Positions 46,755 through 56,297 of a DNA stretch of 64,000 bases are shown here, one piece after another. The stretch's first letter is position 1, and each line of letters starts with the position of its first letter. The position numbers were made by a program, and so were the translations under genes. Source of the DNA: Alkalimarinus coralli. Its GTDB lineage: Bacteria; Pseudomonadota; Gammaproteobacteria; Pseudomonadales; Oleiphilaceae. The notes beneath the pieces were generated by a model that worked only from the letters and a program-made list of their open reading frames with translations, had not been told where the DNA came from and made no database searches. The stretch covers positions 4,404,001 to 4,468,000 of the forward strand of contig NZ_CP096016.1 in NCBI RefSeq assembly GCF_023650515.1, given 5' to 3'.

Positions 46755-48797
46755 ATGTTTCGTCGATCCAAAGTGTTTACCGGTGTGGTTGCGGCGGTTG
46801 CAGCCATGTCATCGCTGCCTGCTTTAGTCAGTGCATCACCGACTGTAGAAGTAACCGACTACCGCTTTAATTCAGGCGCCAGTATGCTGGCATATACCGA
46901 GTTTGAGTTATCGGGTGAGCCGCTGGCAGAAAGCCTGGGCTTGGATTTGGATGTTTTAGACCCATCGACGCTTAATCAGCCAACACGCTTTGATTATGTA
47001 GCTGGCATCGAGAGCTACGAGTACTCGGAAGAAGCCATGTATGCGCTCAATTATCAGTCCAGAATGGGGCCGCACTTGGTTAATGGGCCGCTAAACAAAG
47101 CGCGTGGCGGTAAAATGGAAAATCTTGGCAGTCGTTTCGTTGAGCTGGCAAAGTCCGTAGCGTACCCGCCTGAAGAAATTCCTTTAAATCTATACCCTAT
47201 CTCTCTTCCTTACCGAAGTGGTTTGCCTGAACTGGCAGAAGCGGTTGATATGACCACTGTAAACAAAGACGAGCTTGAGCTGACGGATGCCAATGGAAAA
47301 ACCTTAAAAACCACCGCTCTAATCCCTGCATATTACCGTGACTATAAAACACTTGGCTGGGTAAAAAGTGAGCGAGAGCTGGTAATTGAGCCTGCGGCAG
47401 TCGGCGGAATTCTGTTAAAAGAGGTAATGTGGTCGCAGGATTTCTTAGGCGGCATGCACGTCATCGAAAGTGATGAGGAAGTGGAAGCTGAATCTGCAAA
47501 AATGGATCAGGACGGCAAGCACGCGCTGGGTGTTTCGGCAGTTGATGGCATGAACGGTGTAATTCTGACCGAAATGTCTGTTGATAAAATGCTGATGTTG
47601 CAAGACCAGTTGGGCTTCGATGGCAAGCAGTTAGGGGTTAAAGTAACGCCTGACTACGACCCAACCAAACAGCCTGTGTGGTTCCCGCATGCGATTAAGG
47701 TTGATGAAACCGAGCAGAACGGTGTTAATGCGCTTGGCAAGCTTTCAGTAACGGCTTCAGAATCAACACTCCGTGATACCTGGATGCTATTGTGGCCAAC
47801 CAGCGAATACTTTGCATTTACCGATCAGCGTAGTGCGAATACCGGTCAAAACCCGGCATTCCGCGCCGTATTTGATGGTCAGCCTTTCGCCGCGGCGCCA
47901 GCGAAGAATGTTGATGCCAGCAGTGGCAACGATGTTGCGGCAGCGGATGGGTTTTCATTAGCCAGCAATCTCTCTTCAATGCTGTTCAAGAATATTGATG
48001 CGTTGCACTTTAACAACAAGGCAGGCACCTTCGTTGACCGTTTCGATGGCAAACAAGGTGACCACGTTACGACCTATGATGCGGCCTACTCAATTGTTGC
48101 GTTATCAATTTTCCAGCGCGCGCAGGATGCACTTCCTGTTGGTTATGCGTCAGCTGAGGCCAGTGACCTTGATCTAAAAACCGCGCAAGGTAAGCGCGCG
48201 ATAGAGATGATTCAACGTCAGGCTGAATTTATTGTTTCGAAACTGAGAGCCAGCAACGGGTTGGTGGCCGATGGTGCGACCGTATCGGGCAAGCAGGATA
48301 AAGCTCAATCACTGGACGCTCAGTTTGCCGCTATTCGTGGTCTGTCTGCTGCCTTTATTGCAACGGGTGATACACGCTACAGAGACGAAGCCCGGGCATT
48401 ATATGTGGCAGTAGAGAAAACATACTTTGATGCCGAACTGGGTACTTGGAGCTTGAAAGGTGGTGTAACCGAGCAGACGCCATGGACTGCGGCGGCAATA
48501 TCAGGCGCACTGCGTGAAACGATGTTGCACCTAAAAAACAGCGAGGGCGAAAAAGAGGCCTCTCTGGAGCTAGCCACGCTGGTTGAGCGTTATACCACAT
48601 GGTTCCGCACCGTAATTAACGGTAACAGCACAGAGCAAGGGTTGCAGTTGGCTGAGTGGATAGGTGACTCAGGTGAAAACGTAATCGAAGGCAAAGGCGG
48701 TGATACTGACGCAGATAATGTGCCTCAAGTGACTGCTGCAGGCGGGAAGCATGGTCGTGCAATGGTCTTTGCTGGAAAGGTTCGCGTTTCTAAATAA
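46755..48797 (+). CDS. Exported protein with C-terminal helical-toroid-like region, iron-regulated by context
   Basis: 680 residues from MFRRSKVFTGVVAAVAAMSSLPALVSASP, a clear signal peptide (cleavage near ALVSA). GAGGA precedes this ATG; the earlier GTG is rejected. The C-terminal third (about 420-620) has paired helices (ALSIFQRAQDALPVG, LDAQFAAIRGLSAAFIATGDTRYRDEARALY) like alpha/alpha-toroid folds. No catalytic motif is clear. It has no Cys, hence no haem c. A Fur-like box stands in front of it and a terminator behind. With the cytochromes downstream it may serve redox or iron handling; that is a guess. Confidence 0.75.
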   Translation: MFRRSKVFTGVVAAVAAMSSLPALVSASPTVEVTDYRFNSGASMLAYTEFELSGEPLAESLGLDLDVLDPSTLNQPTRFDYVAGIESYEYSEEAMYALNYQSRMGPHLVNGPLNKARGGKMENLGSRFVELAKSVAYPPEEIPLNLYPISLPYRSGLPELAEAVDMTTVNKDELELTDANGKTLKTTALIPAYYRDYKTLGWVKSERELVIEPAAVGGILLKEVMWSQDFLGGMHVIESDEEVEAESAKMDQDGKHALGVSAVDGMNGVILTEMSVDKMLMLQDQLGFDGKQLGVKVTPDYDPTKQPVWFPHAIKVDETEQNGVNALGKLSVTASESTLRDTWMLLWPTSEYFAFTDQRSANTGQNPAFRAVFDGQPFAAAPAKNVDASSGNDVAAADGFSLASNLSSMLFKNIDALHFNNKAGTFVDRFDGKQGDHVTTYDAAYSIVALSIFQRAQDALPVGYASAEASDLDLKTAQGKRAIEMIQRQAEFIVSKLRASNGLVADGATVSGKQDKAQSLDAQFAAIRGLSAAFIATGDTRYRDEARALYVAVEKTYFDAELGTWSLKGGVTEQTPWTAAAISGALRETMLHLKNSEGEKEASLELATLVERYTTWFRTVINGNSTEQGLQLAEWIGDSGENVIEGKGGDTDADNVPQVTAAGGKHGRAMVFAGKVRVSK

Positions 48798-48841
48798 CGC
48801 ATGAGATGACAGCAGCTTAGATACTTAAGGCTGTAATCGCT

Positions 48842-48874
48842 ACGGTGAGCATGGAAGTGCTCGCCGTTTTGTTG
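48842..48874 (+). terminator. Intrinsic terminator after the 680-aa exported protein
   Basis: CGGTGAGC and GCTCGCCG pair (one G-T) around atggaagt, followed by TTTTGTTG. It lies 45 bases past the stop at 48797, so the cytochrome genes need a separate promoter in 48875-49075. Confidence 0.78.
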
Positions 48875-49075
48875 TTTATGGCGTGTCGTTTTTATCTCTG
48901 TTTAATGGCGGACGATAGAAATAGCACGGAGAAAGCGGCAATAACCTGAATGCTGGTTGATGGTTATCAAGATAGTGAAACTAATATCAGGGATAATGTA
49001 AATGAGACGTGTACTCATTTAGACCTGTCAGTTAATTGTTTGATGCCTGTTAAATTTATGATGGTAACGTAAACC

Positions 49076-49588
49076 ATGAAAGAAGCCGTTGTGGAACAGC
49101 CAGATCAGCGCATTGTTGATGCACTTTCTGTATGGTGGCAACAGCTGTCATACCGTAATCAGGCTGCTGAGTGGTCACTCTATTTTATGTTTCTGACAGG
49201 GATATTCCTATGGAACCAAATTCCTGTACCATGGCAGCTGGAGCGCCTTCTACTGGTTATACATGTGGTAGCAAGCCTGGTGCTATTCCCTGTTACGGTG
49301 GTTCCTTTTTGGTTATCTCATCGCCGGTTGTTAAAACGCTCGAAAAAGAAATTGTTAAAAGTGACAGGGCAGCTGATAGATTATATTTTATTGGGCTGTG
49401 CGCTGTCGGGCATCTATTTGTTGATATTAGGCAATAGGGGCGACGACCTCGGCTGGGTTATCTACATGGTTCACTTGGTCACCGCCTTGCTGGTCGTGCC
49501 TATTCTCATCAGGCACGCGGCAAAATGGTCGGTATTAAAGCCGCTTTGGTCATGGTGCTTACCTAAGGCAAATAGCTCTGATTTATAG
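49076..49588 (+). CDS. Small cytochrome b-like four-helix membrane protein
   Basis: 170 residues with four membrane helices (about 31-48, 58-80, 98-118, 122-145). Histidines sit within helices 2 and 4 (VIHVVASL, MVHLVTALLVVPILIRHAAKW), spaced as for two b-haems. It resembles small cytochrome b561/prokaryotic b-type membrane units that pass electrons across the inner membrane. It directly precedes the six-haem cytochrome c gene, so it may feed electrons to it. Haem binding is inferred. Confidence 0.75.
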   Translation: MKEAVVEQPDQRIVDALSVWWQQLSYRNQAAEWSLYFMFLTGIFLWNQIPVPWQLERLLLVIHVVASLVLFPVTVVPFWLSHRRLLKRSKKKLLKVTGQLIDYILLGCALSGIYLLILGNRGDDLGWVIYMVHLVTALLVVPILIRHAAKWSVLKPLWSWCLPKANSSDL

Positions 49589-49638
49589 GGTGTGCTCGCG
49601 CACCAAAGATTCCGAGATCGGTGCGCAAGCACCCTATA
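49584..49638. terminator. Imperfect long hairpin between the two cytochrome genes
   Basis: TATAGGGTG...CGCGCACC pairs with GGTGCGC...CACCCTATA around a 15-base loop, with small internal mismatches. It starts over the stop codon of the cytochrome b gene. No long T-run follows, so it may be an mRNA-stability or attenuation structure or a REP-like repeat. Confidence 0.5.
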
Positions 49639-49686
49639 ATGTTTAGAGATCATCAACCCATTTTCATTAATTATTTGGAGTGAGCT

Positions 49687-52644
49687 ATTAATACGTATTT
49701 TGGCATCCTGAGTCGATGGGTGATTGTTCTGCTTACAATGTGCCTGCTGGCTAATACGGTGCAGGCTAATGTAGCGGCTGCGGGCTCGGTTGCAAGCAGC
49801 TCAATTGTCTATGCCGAAAAGTCTGGTCAGCTGTTTACCGCTAACTTTGATGCCGGAAGCGTTACCCGTGCCCAGCTGTCTGATGGCAGCAAACGGCTGG
49901 AGCGCCCGCTGGGGCGTGATGTCAGAAGACTTGCGTTAGGGGTTGATGAAAAACAGCTGCTTGCGACCGATACGTTATCGGGGCAGCTCTTCTGGTTGAA
50001 CACAGCGACGCTTGAGATAGAGCACCAGCTTAAGGTTGGCGGGCGCCCATTCGGGGTTATTTTTGATCGCTCACGTTCGCTGTATTGGGTCACGCTGTTT
50101 GAATCGAGCAAGTTACTGGGGGTGAATAGCCGTGGTGAGGTGGTGGTAGAGGTTGAGACGCCTGAAACACCCAGAGGGCTGGCGTTAACAGCTGACGGCC
50201 GTTTGCTGATAACCCATGCGATGACAGGCCAACTTTCGGTTTGGTCGTTTGCTGATACGGCTCCTACAGATACGGCCCCGAAACTCGCTAAGCTGATAAC
50301 GCTTGAAGAGACCTCCAACAATGATGAGTTTATCTCTCAGGGATTGCCACGCCTGCTGGATGATATCGCCATCTCCCCTGATGGAAAAGAAGCCTGGCTT
50401 CCGCATGTGCTATGGAATTTTGACCACCCGTTCCAGTTTCAATCAACCATCTTCCCCGCGGTTTCGATCGTATCGCTGACACCGGGCGAAGAAGCGGAAA
50501 AGATCGGCTATCGAAAGCAGTTATTTCAGCAAATAAACATTATTGATAATGGCAACCGCACGCGAATAGTTTCCAACCCCCACGATGCGGAGTTCTCGCC
50601 AGATGGGAAAAAGGTCTATGTGACCTTGGCGGGCAGTGAAGATTTGATGGTGTTTGATCGCTCGCGAGCCAATACCGGTAAGAAAAAACGCAGTAAACGG
50701 CGAAAAGGTAAACTGCCTCAAGGGGGCGCTAAGGTTAATCAGATTTTGAGGCCTATTCCCGGTGACAACCCGCGCGGCCTGTTGCTTAATGGCGATAGTC
50801 TATACGTACAAAATGCCATGAGCCAAGACGTTGTTAAACTGAGCAGAGGCGGGGAGTCACCCTTTGCTCGGGTAAAAGTTGAAGAAGCACCGTTCTACAA
50901 AACGGTAAGCAATGATCCTTTGCCCTCTGACTTAAGGCGTGGAGTGACGCTGTTTAACCAGGCTAATACCGGAGAGGCTCAAGAGCACCCCATGACGGGC
51001 GATTTCTGGATGAGTTGTAACAGCTGTCACCTTGATGGATTCAACTTCACCAACCGCTATCTGGTTGAAGGCCGTAAGGAGAACAAAAAAGACAATGCCG
51101 TATTGGGGCATGCAAACCTCAATAAGATGGTCGCGGGCGACTTCCTTAGTGACTATATTCGGATGATTCAAGACACCCAAGGGGGGTTAGGGCATGACGA
51201 CCGTGACGGTGCAAAAGCGGTTGACCCCGCAGCCCCCGATAGTGACGTATTGGCATTGATGAATGACTTGCACCGTTATGTGATTGCCCCGAACAACTTG
51301 CCATACCTGGCCACTTGGCTTCGTTTGGAAGATGGCGAGCGTCGTACCGCCCATCAGGAAGAGTGGATAAACTCCGCTGCATGTGAAAGCTGCCACTCTG
51401 ATATGTTCGAGCAGTGGGTGGACTCCAACCACCGGTTAATGTCTGAATCAAACCCGTATTATCGCGTCATGGAAGACTTGGCGGGCGCGACAGAAGGAGA
51501 GGCCTTCAGAGGTTGGTGCTCCGGGTGTCACAACCCTGAAAGAGTACTTAGTGGCTTGCCATTTCGAGGGCATGGTAATGACATGTTTGAAAAACAGGGC
51601 GCATCATTAAAAGCTGAGCTTGCTAAGGGCAAACACGGCCCCAAAGAAGGTACCGGGTGTTTATTTTGCCATCGAATTACTCGCCTGGAAGACGCGGGCG
51701 GTAACGCAGCGATGACTGTAAACCTAAAAGACCGTGAGCAGTATGTATTTGAGAATAGTAACAATGCGGTGCTCAACTGGTTAGGCGAAAGCCAGATTAA
51801 CGCTAAACCAGAGGTGCACAAGCAGTCTTACTCGCAGCCATTTTATAAAGACGAGCAGTACTGTAAGTCATGTCACAATGAGTTTTCGCCTGGCTTTGGC
51901 GCGATGATTGTCGACACTTGGGGCGAGTGGGAGAAATCCTCTTTTAACAACCCGGAAAACCCGGATAAGCATCGCGGCTGCATTGCTTGTCATATGCACG
52001 GCGATATCTCAAAAATAGGCGAAAATATACCGGGTATTTCGACGGATGGTGGCCGCGTAAAAGAGAACGTGGTGACTCATCAGTTTACCGGCGCCAATCA
52101 CTTTCTGGTGGGGCTAAGAAACCCTGAACTGGAAAAAATGAGTATCGAGCTACTCAAAAGTTCGGCCAGCCTGGAGCAGTCGCTATCGGACAATCAGTTA
52201 ACGGTAAGGGTTAATAACATTGGCGCAGGTCATGCGTTGCCGACTGGCGTGGCAGACTTCAGAGAGTTCTGGTTACAGGTTAAAGTGGTTGATGCGACCG
52301 GCCGGGAAGTATTTAAAAGTGGCTATCTGGATGAAGAAGGCAACGTAGAACCCGATGCCAGAATGTTTATGAAAGTGTTTGGCGATAAAGAAGGGAAGCC
52401 GGTAGGGCTGATCTTTTGGCGTTACGAGAAACTGTTGTCTGATACTCGAATTCCTGCCGATGGATATCGAGACGAAAGCTATAGTTTGCCCGATGATGCT
52501 GTTTACCCGCTCTCAGTTGAATCAAAATTAATGTATCGGCTCTATCCGCAATGGGTGACCAATGCCGTTAAGGCTAAGGTGCCAGAATTGACCGACCCGC
52601 CGGTGCTGGAACTAAACCGGATAGAAAGCCAGTTTGTGCGTTAA
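49687..52644 (+). CDS. Periplasmic beta-propeller/six-haem cytochrome c fusion protein
   Basis: About 985 residues. The N-terminal half is a YVTN/NHL-type beta-propeller (repeats such as GRPFGVIFDRSRSLYWVTL and PRGLALTADGRLLITHA). The second half has six CxxCH haem sites: CNSCH, CESCH, CSGCH, CLFCH, CKSCH, CIACH. A final beta domain has GHALPTGVADFREFWL, seen in other multihaem cytochromes. The only SD-like site (GGAG, 6 bases upstream) points to ATT 49687, giving a signal peptide with a positive residue (SRWVIVLLTMCLLANTVQAN). The usual alternative is GTG 49720. The role is probably periplasmic electron transfer with the cytochrome b upstream. Confidence 0.88.
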   Translation: MNTYFGILSRWVIVLLTMCLLANTVQANVAAAGSVASSSIVYAEKSGQLFTANFDAGSVTRAQLSDGSKRLERPLGRDVRRLALGVDEKQLLATDTLSGQLFWLNTATLEIEHQLKVGGRPFGVIFDRSRSLYWVTLFESSKLLGVNSRGEVVVEVETPETPRGLALTADGRLLITHAMTGQLSVWSFADTAPTDTAPKLAKLITLEETSNNDEFISQGLPRLLDDIAISPDGKEAWLPHVLWNFDHPFQFQSTIFPAVSIVSLTPGEEAEKIGYRKQLFQQINIIDNGNRTRIVSNPHDAEFSPDGKKVYVTLAGSEDLMVFDRSRANTGKKKRSKRRKGKLPQGGAKVNQILRPIPGDNPRGLLLNGDSLYVQNAMSQDVVKLSRGGESPFARVKVEEAPFYKTVSNDPLPSDLRRGVTLFNQANTGEAQEHPMTGDFWMSCNSCHLDGFNFTNRYLVEGRKENKKDNAVLGHANLNKMVAGDFLSDYIRMIQDTQGGLGHDDRDGAKAVDPAAPDSDVLALMNDLHRYVIAPNNLPYLATWLRLEDGERRTAHQEEWINSAACESCHSDMFEQWVDSNHRLMSESNPYYRVMEDLAGATEGEAFRGWCSGCHNPERVLSGLPFRGHGNDMFEKQGASLKAELAKGKHGPKEGTGCLFCHRITRLEDAGGNAAMTVNLKDREQYVFENSNNAVLNWLGESQINAKPEVHKQSYSQPFYKDEQYCKSCHNEFSPGFGAMIVDTWGEWEKSSFNNPENPDKHRGCIACHMHGDISKIGENIPGISTDGGRVKENVVTHQFTGANHFLVGLRNPELEKMSIELLKSSASLEQSLSDNQLTVRVNNIGAGHALPTGVADFREFWLQVKVVDATGREVFKSGYLDEEGNVEPDARMFMKVFGDKEGKPVGLIFWRYEKLLSDTRIPADGYRDESYSLPDDAVYPLSVESKLMYRLYPQWVTNAVKAKVPELTDPPVLELNRIESQFVR

Positions 52645-52746
52645 TGTGCAGCGCTCACAAGGTAATATCTAACGAAATAACTCTTAGGCGGGTTGGTTGT
52701 TTTATTGAGCCACCGTCATATCTATTATCAAATAAGTGGGATTTTA

Positions 52747-54171
52747 GTGGAACTAAGTAAAAAAGGTCATCGGGTAGCAGTACTAGGCGCGGGGCCTTCG
52801 GGCCTTATGGCCGCGTGGGAGCTTCAAAAGGCGGGTTTTACCGTCACTGTTTTGGAGGCCGATGAGCGTGTCGGAGGGTTGGCAGCCACCCATGTATTTG
52901 AAGGCAAAGGGGGAACCTATCGTTTTGATTTTGGTGGCCACCGTTTTATTACCCACAACCCGGAACTGCTGGCGTTTATTGAAGAGCTGATGGAAGATGA
53001 TCTGCTGCACTCCATTCGCAGTAGTGTTATTCGTTATCGTGACCGAACTTATGACTATCCGTTAGCGCTGGGAAATATTCTTAAAAATGCGCCGTGGAGT
53101 TTACTGACCGGTGTCGCCAAAGACCTGTTGTTTGTGTTGCCGTTTACCAAAGCGGTCGATGACCGGGAGAGTGCAAGTTTTGCTGACTGGATAGAGTCTC
53201 GGTTTGGCTCGACCTTATATCGTCACTTCTTTGAAGGCTATACCGGCAAGCTGTGGGGAATTGACCCAAAGGACTTGTCTGCTGATTGGGCTGCGCAGCG
53301 TATCAGTCTGATCGACCTGAAAGAGGTCGCACGACGACTGCTTCCCCGCAACGCCAATACCCCCCGAACCTATGCCAGGAGCTATCGGTATCCCAAATAT
53401 GGGTTCGGTGCGATATTTGACCGTTTGAAAACGCGGCTAGAGGCGAATGGTGCAAAGGTGTTGCTGAATGCACCGGTCACGGGGGTAACCAGCGAGAACG
53501 GGCACATTAAGTCGGTGTCGTTTCAGCAGCAAGGGCAGGCCATGGAACTAGATACCGATTATGTGGTGTCGACCCTGCCGATGCCACTGATGATGCACTT
53601 TTTAGGCGAGCAGAGTCAGCTTAAATTCAGAGCGCTTCGATTTTTGAATATGCCGATGGATATGGAGAATATATCGACCAATACATGGCAGTATCTCTCT
53701 GACCCCGATATTTTGGCCACGCGTTTGCAAGAGCCGCGGCGGCGCTCGCCGTTTATGGCGCCGCAAGGTAAAACCTCGATGATGCTTGAGATTCCGTGCT
53801 GGAAAGGGGATGAACTATGGTCGATGGATGATCAGCGCTTATTCGAGCGGGCCAGGCAAGACATGACCCGCCTGGGGGTTGATATGAAAAAAGCCACCGG
53901 CGAGTGCTTTTCAAGTTATGCCGAGTATGCTTACCCATTGATGAATAAAGGTTATCAGCGTGAGCGCAATAAAAATGCCGCGTTGTTAAACCAATACAAT
54001 AACTTGGTTATGTGCGGCAGGCAGGGCACGTTCCGTTACATATTTACCGATACGGCGATGGAAATGGGCCAGTTAGCGGCAAAATCACTGATCGACCAGC
54101 AAGATTATCGAACGAAAATATTTGAGTTTCGAAATGAAAAAACAGTGATTGAAACCCAAAGTGTGGCATAG
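52747..54171 (+). CDS. FAD-dependent amine oxidase/UDP-galactopyranose-mutase-like oxidoreductase
   Basis: 474 residues from GTG 52747 (GGGA upstream). FAD Rossmann motif [39 protein letters not shown] is at the N-terminus. The following [14 protein letters not shown] and [14 protein letters not shown] suit the protoporphyrinogen oxidase/UDP-galactopyranose mutase group of NAD(P)-binding-Rossmann FAD proteins. The C-terminal FAD contact is [16 protein letters not shown]. Substrate unknown; the GT-C-like gene two places downstream hints at a glycan role. Not clearly HemG or HemY. Confidence 0.85.
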   Translation: MELSKKGHRVAVLGAGPSGLMAAWELQKAGFTVTVLEADERVGGLAATHVFEGKGGTYRFDFGGHRFITHNPELLAFIEELMEDDLLHSIRSSVIRYRDRTYDYPLALGNILKNAPWSLLTGVAKDLLFVLPFTKAVDDRESASFADWIESRFGSTLYRHFFEGYTGKLWGIDPKDLSADWAAQRISLIDLKEVARRLLPRNANTPRTYARSYRYPKYGFGAIFDRLKTRLEANGAKVLLNAPVTGVTSENGHIKSVSFQQQGQAMELDTDYVVSTLPMPLMMHFLGEQSQLKFRALRFLNMPMDMENISTNTWQYLSDPDILATRLQEPRRRSPFMAPQGKTSMMLEIPCWKGDELWSMDDQRLFERARQDMTRLGVDMKKATGECFSSYAEYAYPLMNKGYQRERNKNAALLNQYNNLVMCGRQGTFRYIFTDTAMEMGQLAAKSLIDQQDYRTKIFEFRNEKTVIETQSVA

Positions 54172-54294
54172 CGGGGTCGGTTTTAACGCTGAGTTTATCA
54201 GCGCAGTACTCATGCAAAGGTCTCACAGAATATTTCAGGTTAGGCGGTTTTGAAACGTTTGAGTGACCTTGAAAGATTGTTAGGAGAAGAACGA

Positions 54295-54897
54295 ATGATA
54301 AGCAAACAAAGCGTTGCCGCGGTAAACCGGCTCATTGGAATATGGCTAATGCTGATATTCTCAAGCCAGGTTGCCGCGTACTCTTATTCTGAGGCGGGTA
54401 AAGAACCTTTTATAGAAGGACGTGAAGCGTTGATTGGTGCAATGCTGGCTGGCGATCAAAAAGCCGCACAGGGTGTGGTAGACGGACTTGAAAAAGAGCT
54501 GACTGAACTAGAGCACGCGATGTCTATAAAGGTTGTTGGTCCACTGAGAGAAGGGGTTAGAAATAATCAACGATCCACGGTTATTTCAGCTATGAATTCG
54601 GTGTTTGCGGCAGAAATAAAACGCCGTTTAAATATGGCTGAAGCCAATATTAACGACTATCAGAAATCCAAAGTACTCGTCGCCAAGAGTAAACGTTTCT
54701 TGGATACGATTGTTGTCGAGCTGGACGATGATGAAGCGGAAACCGCTGAGCAGTCGATCAAACGATGCCTCAAGTCTATCGGCAACCCCGGGGTTTTTGG
54801 TGCGGGGGCCGTGCCAGCCGATATTGAGCAGTTTAAGAAAGCTAAGCGGTCGTTGTTTGACTCACTTAGCACATTTGATCTGAGCAGAACAAAATAG
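54295..54897 (+). CDS. Exported helical protein (200 aa), unknown function
   Basis: 200 residues from MISKQSVAAVNRLIGIWLMLIFSSQVAAYSYSEA, with a signal peptide cut near VAA. AGGAG 8 bases before ATG 54295 decides the start against the TTG at 54250. The mature part is charged and helical, with no recognised motif. It ends 2 bases before the GTG of the next gene, so they are translationally linked. Confidence 0.7.
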   Translation: MISKQSVAAVNRLIGIWLMLIFSSQVAAYSYSEAGKEPFIEGREALIGAMLAGDQKAAQGVVDGLEKELTELEHAMSIKVVGPLREGVRNNQRSTVISAMNSVFAAEIKRRLNMAEANINDYQKSKVLVAKSKRFLDTIVVELDDDEAETAEQSIKRCLKSIGNPGVFGAGAVPADIEQFKKAKRSLFDSLSTFDLSRTK

Positions 54898-54899
54898 TT

Positions 54900-56297
54900 G
54901 TGGGGGCGACCTCGATCATTCGGGCCGCCCATCGGTCTTACCTCAATCAGCCTGCTGAACGATGGGTGAGCGATGTTCTGTTATTAGCGCTTTCGCTGAC
55001 CACCTTCTACTACTGGATGCAGTTTCCTGCATTGCCCGCTAATGACGATGCCCTTTTCCTAAGCCGGGGTGTTGGGCATTTTAGTGTTATCGAGTTTTCG
55101 CCTCACTTCCCCGGTTATGCGGGCCTTGTTCTTTTTGTAAAATCCCTGCGCTGGTTATTTTCGAGCGATTATCATGCGTTGCATGTCGTGGTATTGGGCA
55201 TGACGGTGATGATTCCCATTGTGGTCTATTGGGTGCTCATTCAGCTCCAGGTGGCACGCTTCATCTCATTGGCCTGCGCCGTCGTTTTATACTTCCAGCC
55301 ATTACTCATATCGGTTGCGTTGAGCGGCCTGTCAGATGGGCCGGGCCTGCTAATATGGCTGTTGGCACTGTTACTGCTGTTAAAAGGCAATGCCGTGTTG
55401 GCAGCACTATTTGCCGGATTTATGCTAACCGTCAGGCCTTCTTACCTGTTGCTTCTGTTACCGTTAGTTGTGTTTTTGGTCTGGCAAAATCGTCATCAGC
55501 TAAATCGGGTTGTGTGGGCCATTGCTCTGCCTTTGCTATTGAGTTTCTTATACATGTATTCAAAAGATGGTGTTGCTTTATTTGAAGAAGCATTTCGCTT
55601 TGTCCGGGGGCACTTTCTGGTATGGGGTAATACTAGCCTGACCGAAGCGACGGGAGATTCCTGGTGGGATGTAGCGTCCGATTATGTTGGAAGTGATTGG
55701 CTGCTGGCAGGGGTATCTATCTTATTATTGTTCAGCTGTGGGCAGTTATGGATCAGGCCATCGGCGGCGCGTTGTCTGGTTGTTAGCTTTATCGTTGTTT
55801 TGCTGTGGACACTCTTTTTTCAGAACCCTGATAATCTCCGTCACCTACTGCCAGTGATTGTCTTGGGAGTGCTGATAGTGACACTTGCTTTAGCGCCGTT
55901 CATCGCGCCATATCGAAGCGTAGCAGCTGTGATCGCTATCGTCGCGATAGCTAGCGTGTTGCTTCTGACGACCAAACTCAATCACTCGCCTCCAGCATTT
56001 CAACAAGCGCTAATATGGTTAAATGCACAGACAGGCAAGGGTCGCTATGAGCGTGTGCTCGTGACTAACGAAGGTGTTGAAGTCGCAAGGGCATATCAAA
56101 GCAAGCGGCGTGTCGCAGATGCCTGGTATCGGCAGCAGGCAGAGTGGCTTTGGGCTGGGGGGGCGTGGCGCATGAGCTACACACCTATTGAAAGGTACGG
56201 GCAACCTATTATCGCGTTTCCCCGGCGCTTCGCGGGGGAACACTCCGCTTACTTATACCGTTTGACCCATGTCGGTGTGAATGAGGTTATGTTTTAA
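54900..56297 (+). CDS. Polytopic GT-C-like membrane glycosyltransferase
   Basis: 465 residues with about ten hydrophobic helices. After the first helix comes the acidic [25 protein letters not shown], and the loop then has SPHFPGYAG; an early DD in the first periplasmic loop fits the GT-C layout of GT39/PMT-like and dolichyl/undecaprenyl-phosphate-sugar transferases. A late soluble C-terminal part follows. The true donor and acceptor are unknown. It follows the exported helical protein directly and overlaps the chemoreceptor gene's end by 11 bases on the other strand. Confidence 0.7.
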   Translation: MGATSIIRAAHRSYLNQPAERWVSDVLLLALSLTTFYYWMQFPALPANDDALFLSRGVGHFSVIEFSPHFPGYAGLVLFVKSLRWLFSSDYHALHVVVLGMTVMIPIVVYWVLIQLQVARFISLACAVVLYFQPLLISVALSGLSDGPGLLIWLLALLLLLKGNAVLAALFAGFMLTVRPSYLLLLLPLVVFLVWQNRHQLNRVVWAIALPLLLSFLYMYSKDGVALFEEAFRFVRGHFLVWGNTSLTEATGDSWWDVASDYVGSDWLLAGVSILLLFSCGQLWIRPSAARCLVVSFIVVLLWTLFFQNPDNLRHLLPVIVLGVLIVTLALAPFIAPYRSVAAVIAIVAIASVLLLTTKLNHSPPAFQQALIWLNAQTGKGRYERVLVTNEGVEVARAYQSKRRVADAWYRQQAEWLWAGGAWRMSYTPIERYGQPIIAFPRRFAGEHSAYLYRLTHVGVNEVMF

